From NCBI GenBank assembly GCA_014240165.1, contig JAAZXM010000005.1, positions 1 through 64,000 on the forward strand: 64,000 bases of DNA, written 5' to 3'. Under the pieces are notes generated by a model, which was not told the origin of the DNA, ran no database searches, and saw nothing but the letters and a program-made list of their open reading frames with translations. This DNA comes from Myxococcales bacterium. GTDB taxonomy: Bacteria > Myxococcota_A > UBA9160 > UBA4427. Positions within the stretch are counted from its first letter, which is position 1. Each line of letters opens with the position of its first letter. The position numbers and the translations under genes are program-made. Below are positions 15,135 to 23,730 of this stretch, in pieces.

Positions 15135-17123
15135 ATGCCCGCATCTTTTTCCGAATCGACCTCTGCCCCCGCGTCCGCCGCGGGCGCGCCATCTCGGATG
15201 GCGGAGAGTTCGGATCACCTGGCTGGCCGGCTCGATACCGCCCTGGAGCGTTTCGGCCTGGACGCCTTCCGGCCGGGGCAGCGCGAGGCCATCGAACGCC
15301 TGCTGGCGGACGGCCGCGCACTCCTGGTGGCGCCCACTGGCGGCGGGAAGAGCCTGAGCTACCAGCTGCCTGCCCTGCTCCTCGAGGGCACCACCTTGGT
15401 GATCTCGCCGCTCGTGTCGCTGATGCACGACCAGGTCGCCGCCCTGGACGCCTTGGGGATTCCCGCGACCTTTCTCGCCTCTACGCTCACGGCGGGCGAA
15501 ATGCGCACCCGCCTCGACGGCATCGCCCAGGGAAAATACAGCCTGGTCTATGTCGCCCCCGAACGCTTTGCCGTGCCGGATTTCCTCCCGCTCCTGGGCA
15601 AGCTCGACTGTCCCCTGGTGGCCGTGGACGAAGCGCATTGCATCAGCGAATGGGGGCATGATTTCCGGCCGGATTACCTGCAAATCGGCCGCGTCCTGAA
15701 GCTCTTTCCCGAGGCCCGGGTGCTGGCCTGCACCGCCACCGCCACGCCGGTGGTACGGGACGAAATCATCGAGCGCCTGGGCCTGCCCCCGGACACCCCG
15801 CAGCTGATTCGGGGCTTTGCCCGGCCCAACCTCGCTCTACGCGTCAAGGAGGTTCCCGGCAAGGCGCAGCGCTCTGCCTGGGTGGACGATGTGCTCGCCG
15901 AAACCCTGCACTCACCCGGCGGCGGGAGCGGTGCCGCCATCGTCTACGCCCCCACCCGGCGATCCGCCGAGGAAGAGGGGTCGCGCCTGGAAGCCCGGGG
16001 ATGGCGGGCGGGCATCTACCACGCGGGCCTGGACGCCCGGGCGCGGGAAGAGTCCCACCGGGCCTTCAGTGGCGGGGACCTCGAGGTGGTGGTGGCCACC
16101 AATGCCTTTGGGATGGGGATCGATCGAGCCGACGTGCGCGCGGTGATCCACCTGGCGCCCCCGGGCTCGGTGGAAGCCTATTACCAGGAAGTGGGCCGCG
16201 CAGGGCGCGATGGCCAGGACGCCGTCGGGCTGCTGCTGCTTTCCCCGGGCGACATGCCGCGTCGACGATTCCTGATCGAAAGCGACAACGCGGGCGCCAC
16301 CCCGAGCCCCGAAGCCGTGCAGCATAAATGGGGCCTCTTTCTCGAGCTCATGCGTTTCGCCGAGGGGGGCAGTTGCCGACACGACGCCGTGCTTCGCTAT
16401 TTCGGCGATGAAGAGGAAACCCTCGCGGGCTGCGGTCGCTGCGACGTGTGTCAGCACCTGGCGGCGGGGGGCGATGCCAGCCAGGACTTCGATTCCGAAG
16501 CGGTGAGCCTGATCGTTCGCAAGGCGCTCTCCGGGGTGGCCCGCATTCACGCGCAATACGGCCTCAGCGCGGCGGTCGCGCTGCTTCGCGGCATCAAGGA
16601 CGAGCGCCTGGAACGGCGCGGCCTGCACCTGACCTCCACATTCGGCGTGCTCTCTGATTTCGGCGACGATTGGCTGACGCGCCTGCTTCGGCGCTGCGTG
16701 ACGGCGGGCTGGGTGGATTTCCATGGCGGCGACCGCCCGGTGGTGGCGCTCACCGAGGAAGGCATCGCCGCCATGCGGGACGAGCGTCCCGTTCGCCTGC
16801 TTTTGCCTCCGCTCAAGGACGCCGGTCGCCGGCGTGCCCCGACGCCCCGGCGCAGCCGGGGAGCGGCGGAGGACGCCGGTCTGTCGCCGGCGGAGAACCT
16901 GCTCTTCGAATCCCTGCGCGCCCACCGCATGGAGGTCGCCCGGCTCGAGAGCGTCCCCCCCTACGTGGTGGCCAGCGACCGCGCGCTACGGGATATCGCC
17001 CGGCTGCGGCCGGTGGACCTGCCCTCCCTTCAACTCGCCAACGGAATCGGGCCCGCCAAGGCCGAGCGCTACGGCGACGGGATCCTCGCCGTGGTGCGGC
17101 AACACGCGCCGCCCGCGGACTGA
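15135..17123 (+). CDS. recQ: RecQ-family ATP-dependent DNA helicase
   Basis: The ATG at 15135 gives 662 residues; the frame extends upstream to 15060 without a better start. Motifs in order: VAPTGGGKSLSYQLP (Walker A, near residue 70), VDEAHCISEWGHDFRPDY (DEAH box with the RecQ aromatic loop), TATATP, NAFGMGIDRADVR and YYQEVGRAGRDG. The zinc subdomain has cysteines in GSCRHD and GCGRCDVC. A winged-helix region follows, and the last 80 residues (SLQLANGIGPAKAERYGDGIL) form an HRDC domain. It unwinds 3'-tailed DNA in recombination and repair. Confidence 0.95.
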   Translation: MPASFSESTSAPASAAGAPSRMAESSDHLAGRLDTALERFGLDAFRPGQREAIERLLADGRALLVAPTGGGKSLSYQLPALLLEGTTLVISPLVSLMHDQVAALDALGIPATFLASTLTAGEMRTRLDGIAQGKYSLVYVAPERFAVPDFLPLLGKLDCPLVAVDEAHCISEWGHDFRPDYLQIGRVLKLFPEARVLACTATATPVVRDEIIERLGLPPDTPQLIRGFARPNLALRVKEVPGKAQRSAWVDDVLAETLHSPGGGSGAAIVYAPTRRSAEEEGSRLEARGWRAGIYHAGLDARAREESHRAFSGGDLEVVVATNAFGMGIDRADVRAVIHLAPPGSVEAYYQEVGRAGRDGQDAVGLLLLSPGDMPRRRFLIESDNAGATPSPEAVQHKWGLFLELMRFAEGGSCRHDAVLRYFGDEEETLAGCGRCDVCQHLAAGGDASQDFDSEAVSLIVRKALSGVARIHAQYGLSAAVALLRGIKDERLERRGLHLTSTFGVLSDFGDDWLTRLLRRCVTAGWVDFHGGDRPVVALTEEGIAAMRDERPVRLLLPPLKDAGRRRAPTPRRSRGAAEDAGLSPAENLLFESLRAHRMEVARLESVPPYVVASDRALRDIARLRPVDLPSLQLANGIGPAKAERYGDGILAVVRQHAPPAD

Positions 17124-17133
17124 GCGAGCACAC

Positions 17134-17841
17134 GTGGCCCAGCCCTGGAAAACCCTCGAGCAGATTGAGACCGAAGCCGGCCCGCTCGAACTGCGCCAGC
17201 GGGGCGAGCGCGATTTTCTCATCACCGTGGCCGGGCGGGTGCTGATGAACAGCCACGCGAACCGATCCGAACTCGCCCTGGCCGAACTCACCTGCGCGGC
17301 TCTCGACGCGCGGCCCACGCCGCGGCTGCTGCTGGGGGGGCTCGGCATGGGGTGCACCCTGCGCGCCGCCCTGAACGCCCTTCCCCCCACTGCCCGTGTG
17401 GACGTCGTCGAGTTGAGCCCCGAGGTGGCTGGCTGGTGCCGGGGACCCCTGGCGGGGGTCAACGGCGACGCCCTTTCGGATCCCCGGGTGCACCTCGAGG
17501 TGGCGGACGTGGCGGGTGTCATCAGCCGGGCAAGCCGGGCCGGGCCGGCAGAAAGCTACGACGCGATCCTGCTGGATCTCTACGAAGGCCCGCATGCCCG
17601 TAGCCATCCCAGAGACGACCCCTTCTACGGTGGACGCGCCCTGGCCCAAACCCGGCGAGCCCTGGCTCCGGGCGGGCTCTTCGCGGTCTGGGCCGAGGCC
17701 CCGGATCGCGGTTTCGACGCCCGGCTGCAGGCCGCGGGGCTGGCCAGCGAGATCCATCGCCCGGGCAAGGGCGGCCTGCGTCATGCGGTCCACCTGGCCC
17801 GGCGGCCGGGATCGCCCGCGCCCAAACCCGCGCCCGCTTGA
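17134..17841 (+). CDS. Spermidine-synthase-like / SAM methyltransferase-fold protein
   Basis: The GTG at 17134, ten bases after recQ, starts 235 residues. An N-terminal beta region (LEQIETEAGPLELRQRG) precedes the Rossmann core: LLLGGLGMGCTLRAAL near residue 70 (motif I), VDVVELSPEVAGW (acidic loop) and YDAILLDLYEGPH. The layout follows spermidine synthase-like proteins, but the polyamine-binding signature is poor, so the reaction is unproven. It is tightly linked to recQ and followed by an M48 protease gene. Confidence 0.75.
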   Translation: MAQPWKTLEQIETEAGPLELRQRGERDFLITVAGRVLMNSHANRSELALAELTCAALDARPTPRLLLGGLGMGCTLRAALNALPPTARVDVVELSPEVAGWCRGPLAGVNGDALSDPRVHLEVADVAGVISRASRAGPAESYDAILLDLYEGPHARSHPRDDPFYGGRALAQTRRALAPGGLFAVWAEAPDRGFDARLQAAGLASEIHRPGKGGLRHAVHLARRPGSPAPKPAPA

Positions 17842-17872
17842 CAGCCCCCGCCCGCTTCGCTCCTCTTCCCAT

Positions 17873-18739
17873 ATGAAACGCCTTCTTCTTCCTGGCCGCT
17901 TGGGCCGATCCGGCCGGGGCTCGTTTCGGCCCCTGGTCGCCGCCCTGGCCGCGGGGCTGCTCTGCGTAGCCTGCGCGACCTCTCCCCTCGGCCGTAGCCA
18001 GCTCAAACTCTTTTCCGACGACCAACTCGCCGGCATGGGGCGCCAATCCTTCGACCAGGTCAAAGAGGAAAAGGAAATCTCCCCGGACGCGGCTCGCAAT
18101 GCCTACGTGAGTTGCGTGGCCACGGCGCTCATCGAGGAATTGCCCGCGCCGTGGAACTCGGGCTGGGAGGTGGTGATCTTCCAGGACGACAGCGCCAACG
18201 CGTTCGCGGTACCGGGGCGACGGATCGGGGTCCACAGCGGGATCCTCGAAGTCGCCCGCACCCCGGACCAATTGGCCGCGATCCTCGGCCACGAGATCAG
18301 CCACGTATTGGCCCACCACGGCAATGAGCGCATGTCCCAGGTGCTGGCCGCTCAGGCCGGCCTGGTGGCGGCCTCGGCCATGACCGACTCCAGCACCCCC
18401 GCCGGCCGGGCGACCCTGGCGGCCCTGGGCCTGGGCGCCCAATTCGGCGTGCTGCTGCCCTTCAGCCGGACCCACGAAAACGAGGCCGATCTGATGGGCC
18501 TCGACCTCATGGCCCAGGCGGGCTTCGACCCCGAGCAGGCGGTGACCCTCTGGTACAACATGGCCGAGGCGTCCGGGGGGCAGCCCCCGGAGTGGATGTC
18601 CAGCCACCCTGCCCACGGCAGCCGAATCCAGGAACTCGAGGCGCGCATGCCCCGGGCCCTGCGCCTCTTCGACGCGGCCCGGCAATCTGGCCGCGACCCG
18701 GATTGCGCACGCCCGGCGGACCCCGCCGAACCCGTCTAA
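17873..18739 (+). CDS. M48-family zinc metalloprotease lipoprotein
   Basis: The ATG at 17873 gives 288 residues. A lipoprotein signal (LVAALAAGLLCVACATS, lipobox LCVAC near residue 34) should anchor it to a membrane facing the periplasm. ILGHEISHVLAHHGNERM carries the HExxH zinc motif near residue 144, and the third ligand is in RTHENEADLMGLDLMAQAGFDP. SSHPAHGSRI near residue 245 is the family end motif. It resembles the single-domain M48 lipoproteins of the LoiP/YcaL type, which handle outer-membrane protein quality control; that role is inferred. Confidence 0.9.
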   Translation: MKRLLLPGRLGRSGRGSFRPLVAALAAGLLCVACATSPLGRSQLKLFSDDQLAGMGRQSFDQVKEEKEISPDAARNAYVSCVATALIEELPAPWNSGWEVVIFQDDSANAFAVPGRRIGVHSGILEVARTPDQLAAILGHEISHVLAHHGNERMSQVLAAQAGLVAASAMTDSSTPAGRATLAALGLGAQFGVLLPFSRTHENEADLMGLDLMAQAGFDPEQAVTLWYNMAEASGGQPPEWMSSHPAHGSRIQELEARMPRALRLFDAARQSGRDPDCARPADPAEPV

Positions 18740-18774
18740 CCGCCCTCAGATTCTCCTCACCACCGGTCCCCAGC

Positions 18775-18803
18775 TTTACAGAAACGATACGTATCGTTAC
18801 TTT
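18775..18803 (+). promoter_or_regulatory. Promoter with embedded 16-bp palindrome upstream of ipdA
   Basis: AACGATACGTATCGTT (18783-18798) is a perfect palindrome. It lies in the spacer between TTTACA (18775-18780, five of six to -35) and TACTTT (18798-18803), a usual place for repressor binding. The core CGATAC/GTATCG is the same half-site as in the operators at 40483, 42788 and 60573, although here the halves abut instead of being 5 bp apart. It is 178 bp upstream of ipdA and should control the long operon. Confidence 0.6.
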
Positions 18804-18976
18804 ATCCCCTATCCGGGAGCCGAAGGCCCGAGTGGGCCGCGCCGCGGCAGCCCCATGGCCGGGCCATCGGATCTGCCGCTGGATGGCCTCCCACGAAGGC
18901 GTCACCATGGCGCAACCCGCCACGCGCCCGAACCGAACGCCCGCCCCTATTGCGACGCACGCAGCAAGGAGAGCCC

Positions 18977-19837
18977 ATGGACAAACGCATGCACGAAAGC
19001 GATGTCATCGCCGAGATCCAAGACGGCATGACGATTGGGATCGGGGGCTGGGGTTCGCGCCGCAAGCCCATGAGCCTTGTGCGCGCCATCCTTCGCTCGG
19101 ACCTGAAGGACCTGACCGTGGTCACCTACGGCGGCCCGGATGCCGGGCTGCTCTGCAAATACGGCAAGGTGCGCAAGCTCATCTACGGCTTCGTCTCCCT
19201 GGACTCGATTCCCCTGGAGCCCCATTTTCGCCAGGCCAGGCAAGCGGGCAGCTTTCGCGCGGCCGAACTCGATGAGGGCATGCTGCAATGGGGCCTGCGT
19301 GCCGCCGCCCACCGCCTGCCCTTCCTGCCCTGCCGGGCGGGGCTCGGCTCCGACGTCGTGACGGTGAACCCCGAACTGCGCCGGGTCATTTCGCCCTACG
19401 ACGACGGCGAAGAACTCATCGCCATGCCGGCCCTGGAACTGGACGTCGCGCTGATCCACATGAACCGGGCGGATAAGCTGGGCAACGGTCAATTCCTCGG
19501 CCCGGACCCCTACTTCGACGATCTCTTCTGCCATGCCGCGAAGCGGCGCTTCATGAGCTGCGAGAAGATCGTCGCCAGCGAGGATTTCCAGAAAGAAGGC
19601 TCGGTCCAGACGGTCTCGATCAACCGCCTGATGGTGGATGGCGTCATCGAAGCACCCGGTGGCGCGCACTTCACCGAATGCACACCGGATTATGGCCGGG
19701 ACGAGGCCTTCCAGCGCGAGTACGCCGCCACCGCCAAGGACCCCGAAGCCTGGGAGGCCTTCAAGGCGCGCTATCTCGACGCGGACAGCGAAGCGGATTA
19801 CCAGAAAGCGGTTCAGGAGGCGGCGAAGACCCGATGA
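18977..19837 (+). CDS. ipdA: Steroid C-ring-opening CoA hydrolase, alpha subunit (IpdA-like)
   Basis: The ATG at 18977 follows AAGGAGAGCCC; 286 residues. It has the CoA-transferase family I fold, but the sequence follows IpdA of Mycobacterium as I recall it almost throughout: DGMTIGIGGWGSRRKPM, VVTYGGPDAGLLC, YGFVSLDS, LDEGMLQWGLRAAAHRLPF, DPYFDDLF and EAPGGAHFTECTPDYGRDE. Glu100 in LDEGM matches the glutamate considered catalytic in IpdA. With IpdB it hydrolyses the ring of COCHEA-CoA in HIP degradation. It overlaps ipdB by 4 bp (ATGA). It is first in the operon, after the palindromic promoter. Confidence 0.9.
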   Translation: MDKRMHESDVIAEIQDGMTIGIGGWGSRRKPMSLVRAILRSDLKDLTVVTYGGPDAGLLCKYGKVRKLIYGFVSLDSIPLEPHFRQARQAGSFRAAELDEGMLQWGLRAAAHRLPFLPCRAGLGSDVVTVNPELRRVISPYDDGEELIAMPALELDVALIHMNRADKLGNGQFLGPDPYFDDLFCHAAKRRFMSCEKIVASEDFQKEGSVQTVSINRLMVDGVIEAPGGAHFTECTPDYGRDEAFQREYAATAKDPEAWEAFKARYLDADSEADYQKAVQEAAKTR

Positions 19838-20601
19838 GCGAAATCACCCGAGCCGAAGTCTGCGCCGTAGCGATCGCCGAGGCGTTCCGCGATGACGGCG
19901 AAACCCTGATGAGCGCCTTTGGAACCACCCCCACCGTCGGCGGGCGCCTGGCCAAGCTGACCTTTGCCCCGGATCTCTTCATGACCGACGGCATCGCGAC
20001 GGGAATCGAAAGCGTGCCCCCGGTGAGCGGGCCGCCGAGGGACGACCTGGTGAAGAGCGCCTGGATGCCCTTCCGGCTCTTCTTCGACAACGTGGTCTGG
20101 ACGACGAACCGCCATGTCATGATGATGGCGAGCCAGATCGACCAATACGGCAATCAGAACTTCGCCTGCATTGGTCCCCATGAGAAGCCCAAGGCGCAAT
20201 TGCTCGGCATGCGGGGCGCCCCGGGCAACACCCTCTACCACGCCACCAGCTATTTCGTGCCCAACCACAGCGCCAAGGTCTTCGTGGAGAAGGTCGACGT
20301 GGTTTCGGGCGTGGGATACGACCGTGCGGCCGCCCTGGGCGAAACCACCTCGCGCTTTCATGATATCCGGCGCGTGGTGTCGAACCTCGGCGTCTTCGAT
20401 TTCGCGACCCCGGACAACCGCATGCGACTCGTCTCGGTGCATCCGGGCGTTGGGGTCGAAGACGTGGTGGCCAACACCGCCTTCGAACTCGTCATCGAGG
20501 GCGACGTGCCCGAAACCCGCACGCCCAGCGACGAAGAACTTCATTTGATTCGCGATGTGCTCGATCCCGAAGGTCTGATCAACAAGGAAGTCCGCGACTG
20601 A
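19834..20601 (+). CDS. ipdB: Steroid C-ring-opening CoA hydrolase, beta subunit (IpdB-like)
   Basis: A 255-residue partner of IpdA, translationally coupled by an ATGA overlap. Segments typical of IpdB are visible: TRAEVCAVAIAEAFRDDGE at the start, LTFAPDLFMTDG near 45, RHVMMMASQIDQYGNQN near 95, RGAPGNTLYHATSYFVPNH near 130, VSNLGVFDFATPDNRMR near 190 and DEELHLIRDVLDP at the end. The two subunits form a heterotetramer in which the active site lies at the interface. The gene order ipdA-ipdB is the same as in known HIP clusters. Confidence 0.9.
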   Translation: MSEITRAEVCAVAIAEAFRDDGETLMSAFGTTPTVGGRLAKLTFAPDLFMTDGIATGIESVPPVSGPPRDDLVKSAWMPFRLFFDNVVWTTNRHVMMMASQIDQYGNQNFACIGPHEKPKAQLLGMRGAPGNTLYHATSYFVPNHSAKVFVEKVDVVSGVGYDRAAALGETTSRFHDIRRVVSNLGVFDFATPDNRMRLVSVHPGVGVEDVVANTAFELVIEGDVPETRTPSDEELHLIRDVLDPEGLINKEVRD

Positions 20602-20646
20602 ACCGAGGGTTCCGCTTGTCGGCCCCCTCGCCCCGGAGCTCTCACC

Positions 20647-21714
20647 TTGCCCCCCGCGCTGCGTACGAAAATCTGCGATCTCCTCGATATCGAGTATCCC
20701 ATCGTGCAAACCGGCATGGGGTGGGTGGCCAAGCCCGAACTCGTGGCCGCCGTGAGCAACGCGGGCGCCATCGGCTTTCTCGCTGCCGCCACGATTGCCC
20801 CGGAAGAGGTCGAGGGTGAAATCGAGAAGATCAAGGCGCTGACGCCGCGCTCCTTCGGGGTCAATTTTCTGATGGACGCGCCGGGCGCCGACGTGATCAG
20901 CGACGCCATCATCCGCCAGGGCGTCAAGGCAGCGGGCTATAACCGCGCGCCCAGCGCCGCACTCATCGACAAGCTGAAGGCCGCGGGGGTGGTCTGCGTG
21001 CCCACCTGCGGTGCAGTCAAGCACGCAGTGAAGGCCGAGGCCCTGGGCGCCGACATCGTCGTGGTCCAGGGCGGCGAAGGGGGAGGCCATACCGGCCCCG
21101 TCCCGACATCCCTTCTGGTGCCCGCCACGGTGGATGCCGTCTCGGTCCCAGTGCTGGCCGCCGGGGGCTATTTCGACGGCCGCGGGCTGGTTTCCGCCCT
21201 GGCCTACGGCGCGGCGGGCATCGCGATGGGGACGCGTTTCCTGATGACCGCCGAGAGCCCGGTGCCCGACGAAACCCAGGCGCGTTACCTCGGCGCCGAC
21301 GTGGCCGATGTGCTGGTCACCAGCCAGGTGGACGGCATGCCCCAACGGGTCATCACCAACGAACTCGTCGCCCGCCTCGAGGGGAGCGGCATCCTGACCC
21401 GGTTGCTCTTCGCCCTGCGAAACGGCCTGGCGTACCGATCGATGACCGGCGCTTCGTTGACCGAATTGCTGCGCTCGGCACTCTCCATGCAGCGCAACGA
21501 ACGCCTCACCCGGGCCCAGACCCTGATGGCCGTCAACGCCCCCATGCTCGCCCGCACCGCCATGCAGGACGGGGATCCCGTCCGCGGCTACCTGCCCAGC
21601 GGAACCGTGGCCGGAGTGCTGGGCGACCGCCCCCCGTGCGCGGAATTGATCGCCCGCATGGTGGAAGAAGCCGAAGCAACTTTGGAACGCCTTTCACGCG
21701 CCGACCCCGCCTAG
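20647..21714 (+). CDS. ipdC: IpdC-like flavoprotein reductase (nitronate monooxygenase fold)
   Basis: Starts at TTG 20647 with GGAG nine bases upstream; 355 residues. The TIM-barrel flavoprotein fold of the NPD family is clear: EYPIVQTGMGWVAKPEL at the start, IVVVQGGEGGGHTGP near 135 (FMN phosphate loop), AAGGYFDGRGL and GAAGIAMGTRF near 190. The long C-terminal extension (VAGVLGDRPPCAELI) and gene position after ipdAB match IpdC, the acyl-CoA reductase that acts with IpdF and EchA20 to turn 5-OH-HIC-CoA into COCHEA-CoA. A generic nitronate monooxygenase is the less likely reading. Confidence 0.85.
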   Translation: MPPALRTKICDLLDIEYPIVQTGMGWVAKPELVAAVSNAGAIGFLAAATIAPEEVEGEIEKIKALTPRSFGVNFLMDAPGADVISDAIIRQGVKAAGYNRAPSAALIDKLKAAGVVCVPTCGAVKHAVKAEALGADIVVVQGGEGGGHTGPVPTSLLVPATVDAVSVPVLAAGGYFDGRGLVSALAYGAAGIAMGTRFLMTAESPVPDETQARYLGADVADVLVTSQVDGMPQRVITNELVARLEGSGILTRLLFALRNGLAYRSMTGASLTELLRSALSMQRNERLTRAQTLMAVNAPMLARTAMQDGDPVRGYLPSGTVAGVLGDRPPCAELIARMVEEAEATLERLSRADPA

Positions 21715-21747
21715 CCCCGGCCATCGCCGGACCAAGAGGAAAACATC

Positions 21748-22512
21748 ATGGCCATAGAGACCGCCGTCAGTGAGGGCGTCGCCGAAGTAGTGATCGCCAA
21801 TCCCCCGGTCAACGCCCTGGACAGCGCGGGCTGGTTCGCCTTTGCCAAGGCGGTCCAGACCGTGGGTGCCCGGGACGATGTGAACTGCGTGGTGATCCGC
21901 GCCGAGGGCCGCGGCTTCCAGGCCGGCGTGGACATCAAGGAACTCGCCGAGGATGGCAGCAAGATCGTCGACGTGAACCGGGGCTGCTACGACAGCTTTG
22001 CCGCCGTCTACGACTGCCCGGTGCCGGTCATCTCCGCGGTCCATGGCTATTGCCTGGGCGGGGGCATCGGCATTTCCGGCGCCTCGGATATTGTCATCGC
22101 TTCCGAGGACGCCACCTTCAGCCTGCCCGAGATCGACCGCGGGGCGCTGGGTGCGGCCACTCACCTGATGCGTCTTTTCGGAATGCAGAAGACCCGCCGC
22201 ATGCTCTATACCGGCGAATCCATCGACGCCCAGGAGGCGCTCCGGCTCGGCGGCGTGGAGTCGGTGGTACCCCGGGAGCAGCTCCGGGACGCCACCATGG
22301 AACTCGCCCGCACCATCGCAGCCAAGAGCCCCAAGGCTTTGCGCCTGGCCAAGTGGTCGCTCAACGGCATCGACCTGATGGATATCAAGAAGAGCTACCG
22401 CTTCGAACAGGGGTTCACGCTGGAGCTCTACACCTCGCCCGACTCCCAGGAATCTCGCGACGCCTTCGTGGAAAAACGCGATGCGGATTTCAAACCCGGC
22501 AAGAACGATTAG
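21748..22512 (+). CDS. echA20: EchA20-like crotonase acting on the steroid D ring
   Basis: The ATG at 21748 follows AGAGGAAAACATC; 254 residues. Crotonase fold with oxyanion-hole strands VIRAEGRGFQAGVDIKE near 50 and VHGYCLGGGIGISG near 97. GRGFQAGVDIKE, the NRGCYDSFAAVYDCPVPVI segment, LPEIDRGALGAATHL and KKSYRFEQGFTLEL follow EchA20 of Mycobacterium as recalled, not fatty-acid crotonases. EchA20 hydrolyses the second ring of HIEC-CoA to give COCHEA-CoA, the substrate of IpdAB encoded just upstream. Confidence 0.87.
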   Translation: MAIETAVSEGVAEVVIANPPVNALDSAGWFAFAKAVQTVGARDDVNCVVIRAEGRGFQAGVDIKELAEDGSKIVDVNRGCYDSFAAVYDCPVPVISAVHGYCLGGGIGISGASDIVIASEDATFSLPEIDRGALGAATHLMRLFGMQKTRRMLYTGESIDAQEALRLGGVESVVPREQLRDATMELARTIAAKSPKALRLAKWSLNGIDLMDIKKSYRFEQGFTLELYTSPDSQESRDAFVEKRDADFKPGKND

Positions 22513-22548
22513 GCGCCGGCCCCGAAAGAAGCCAAAGAGAAAACGAAT

Positions 22549-23718
22549 ATGGATCTGACCTATAGCCCGGAGAACGAAGCCTTCCGCCAGGAAGCACGCG
22601 ATTGGCTGGACAGCCACGTGCCCGCCGAGCCCCTGGCCTCCTTCGATACGCCCGAAGGTTTCGAAGCCCATCGCCAATGGGAGCACACCCTGAACGAAGG
22701 CGGCTGGGCCATGGTGCCCTGGCCCAAGGAATACGGCGGGCGCGGGGCCAACCTGCTCGAATGGCTGATCTTCGAAGAGGAGTATTACCGCGCCGGGGCG
22801 CCGGGACGGGTCAACCAGAACGGCATCTTCCTGTTGGGCCCCACCATCATGGAATACGGCAGCCCGGAACAGAAAGCGCGCTTCCTGCCCAGCATGGCGT
22901 CCAGCGAAGAGGTCTGGGCCCAGGGTTGGTCCGAACCCAATGCGGGCAGCGATATGGCGAATATCCAGGCCACCGCCATCGCGGACGGCGACGATTACGT
23001 AATCAACGGACAGAAGACCTGGGCCTCGCGGGGCGCCTACGCGCATTGGCTCTTTGGCATGTTCCGCACGGATCCCGAATCCTCGCGCCATAAGGGGCTC
23101 ACCTTCGTCCTCGTCCCCCTCGACACCCCGGGCATCACCGTGCGTCCCATCGAGAAGATCAACGGTAAAAAAGCCTTTGCCGAGGTGTTCTTTGACGACG
23201 CCCGGGTACCGATGGAGAACCGCCTGGGCGAAGAGGGCCAGGGCTGGTCCGTCGCCATGGCGACGGCGGGTTTCGAGCGGGGGCTGATGCTGCGGAGCCC
23301 GGCACGTTTCCAGAACACGGCGCGCAAACTCGTCGATCTCTACCGGTCGGCGGTGGCGAGCGGGGCCTTCGTGGACAGCACCCTGCGCGATACCGTCGCG
23401 CGCTGCTTCATGGACGCCGAGGCCTACGCGCTCAACACCTACCAGACGGTTTCGCGCCTGATGGCCGGCGACAAGATTGGCGCCGAGGCGAGCCTGAATA
23501 AAATCTTCTGGTCCGAATTGGATATCCGCATGCACGAAGCGGCGCTTTCCCTGCTGGATGCCCGGGCGGAACTCAAGCCCAACGCTCCGGCGGCGGGCGA
23601 CGTGGATGATTGGCTGGACGGCTACATCTTTTCCCTGGCCGGGCCCATCTACGCGGGCACCAACGAGATCCAGCGCAATATCATCGCCGAGCGCATTCTC
23701 GGCCTGCCGCGGAAATAA
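22549..23718 (+). CDS. Acyl-CoA dehydrogenase, larger subunit of a likely alpha2-beta2 pair
   Basis: The ATG at 22549 opens 389 residues with all three ACAD domains. The FAD/substrate loop is AQGWSEPNAGSDMANIQATA near 122, the middle beta domain has KTWASRGAYAHW, and the C-terminal YAGTNEIQRNIIAERILGL is the FAD-binding end. It is followed 12 bp later by a shorter, divergent ACAD, the arrangement of the heterotetrameric steroid dehydrogenases FadE31/32/33 and FadE28/29. FadE32 acts on MOODA-CoA, after IpdAB, so a role late in HIP degradation is the best guess. Confidence 0.85.
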   Translation: MDLTYSPENEAFRQEARDWLDSHVPAEPLASFDTPEGFEAHRQWEHTLNEGGWAMVPWPKEYGGRGANLLEWLIFEEEYYRAGAPGRVNQNGIFLLGPTIMEYGSPEQKARFLPSMASSEEVWAQGWSEPNAGSDMANIQATAIADGDDYVINGQKTWASRGAYAHWLFGMFRTDPESSRHKGLTFVLVPLDTPGITVRPIEKINGKKAFAEVFFDDARVPMENRLGEEGQGWSVAMATAGFERGLMLRSPARFQNTARKLVDLYRSAVASGAFVDSTLRDTVARCFMDAEAYALNTYQTVSRLMAGDKIGAEASLNKIFWSELDIRMHEAALSLLDARAELKPNAPAAGDVDDWLDGYIFSLAGPIYAGTNEIQRNIIAERILGLPRK

Positions 23719-23730
23719 ACGGAAAACCCA

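Noticed and set aside
18977-20601. Generic 3-oxoacid or glutaconate CoA-transferase
   Set aside because: The fold is shared, but the detailed motifs and the following ipdC- and echA20-like genes fit the IpdAB hydrolase much better.
20647-21714. Nitronate monooxygenase
   Set aside because: The fold matches, but the C-terminal extension and gene context match the IpdC reductase.
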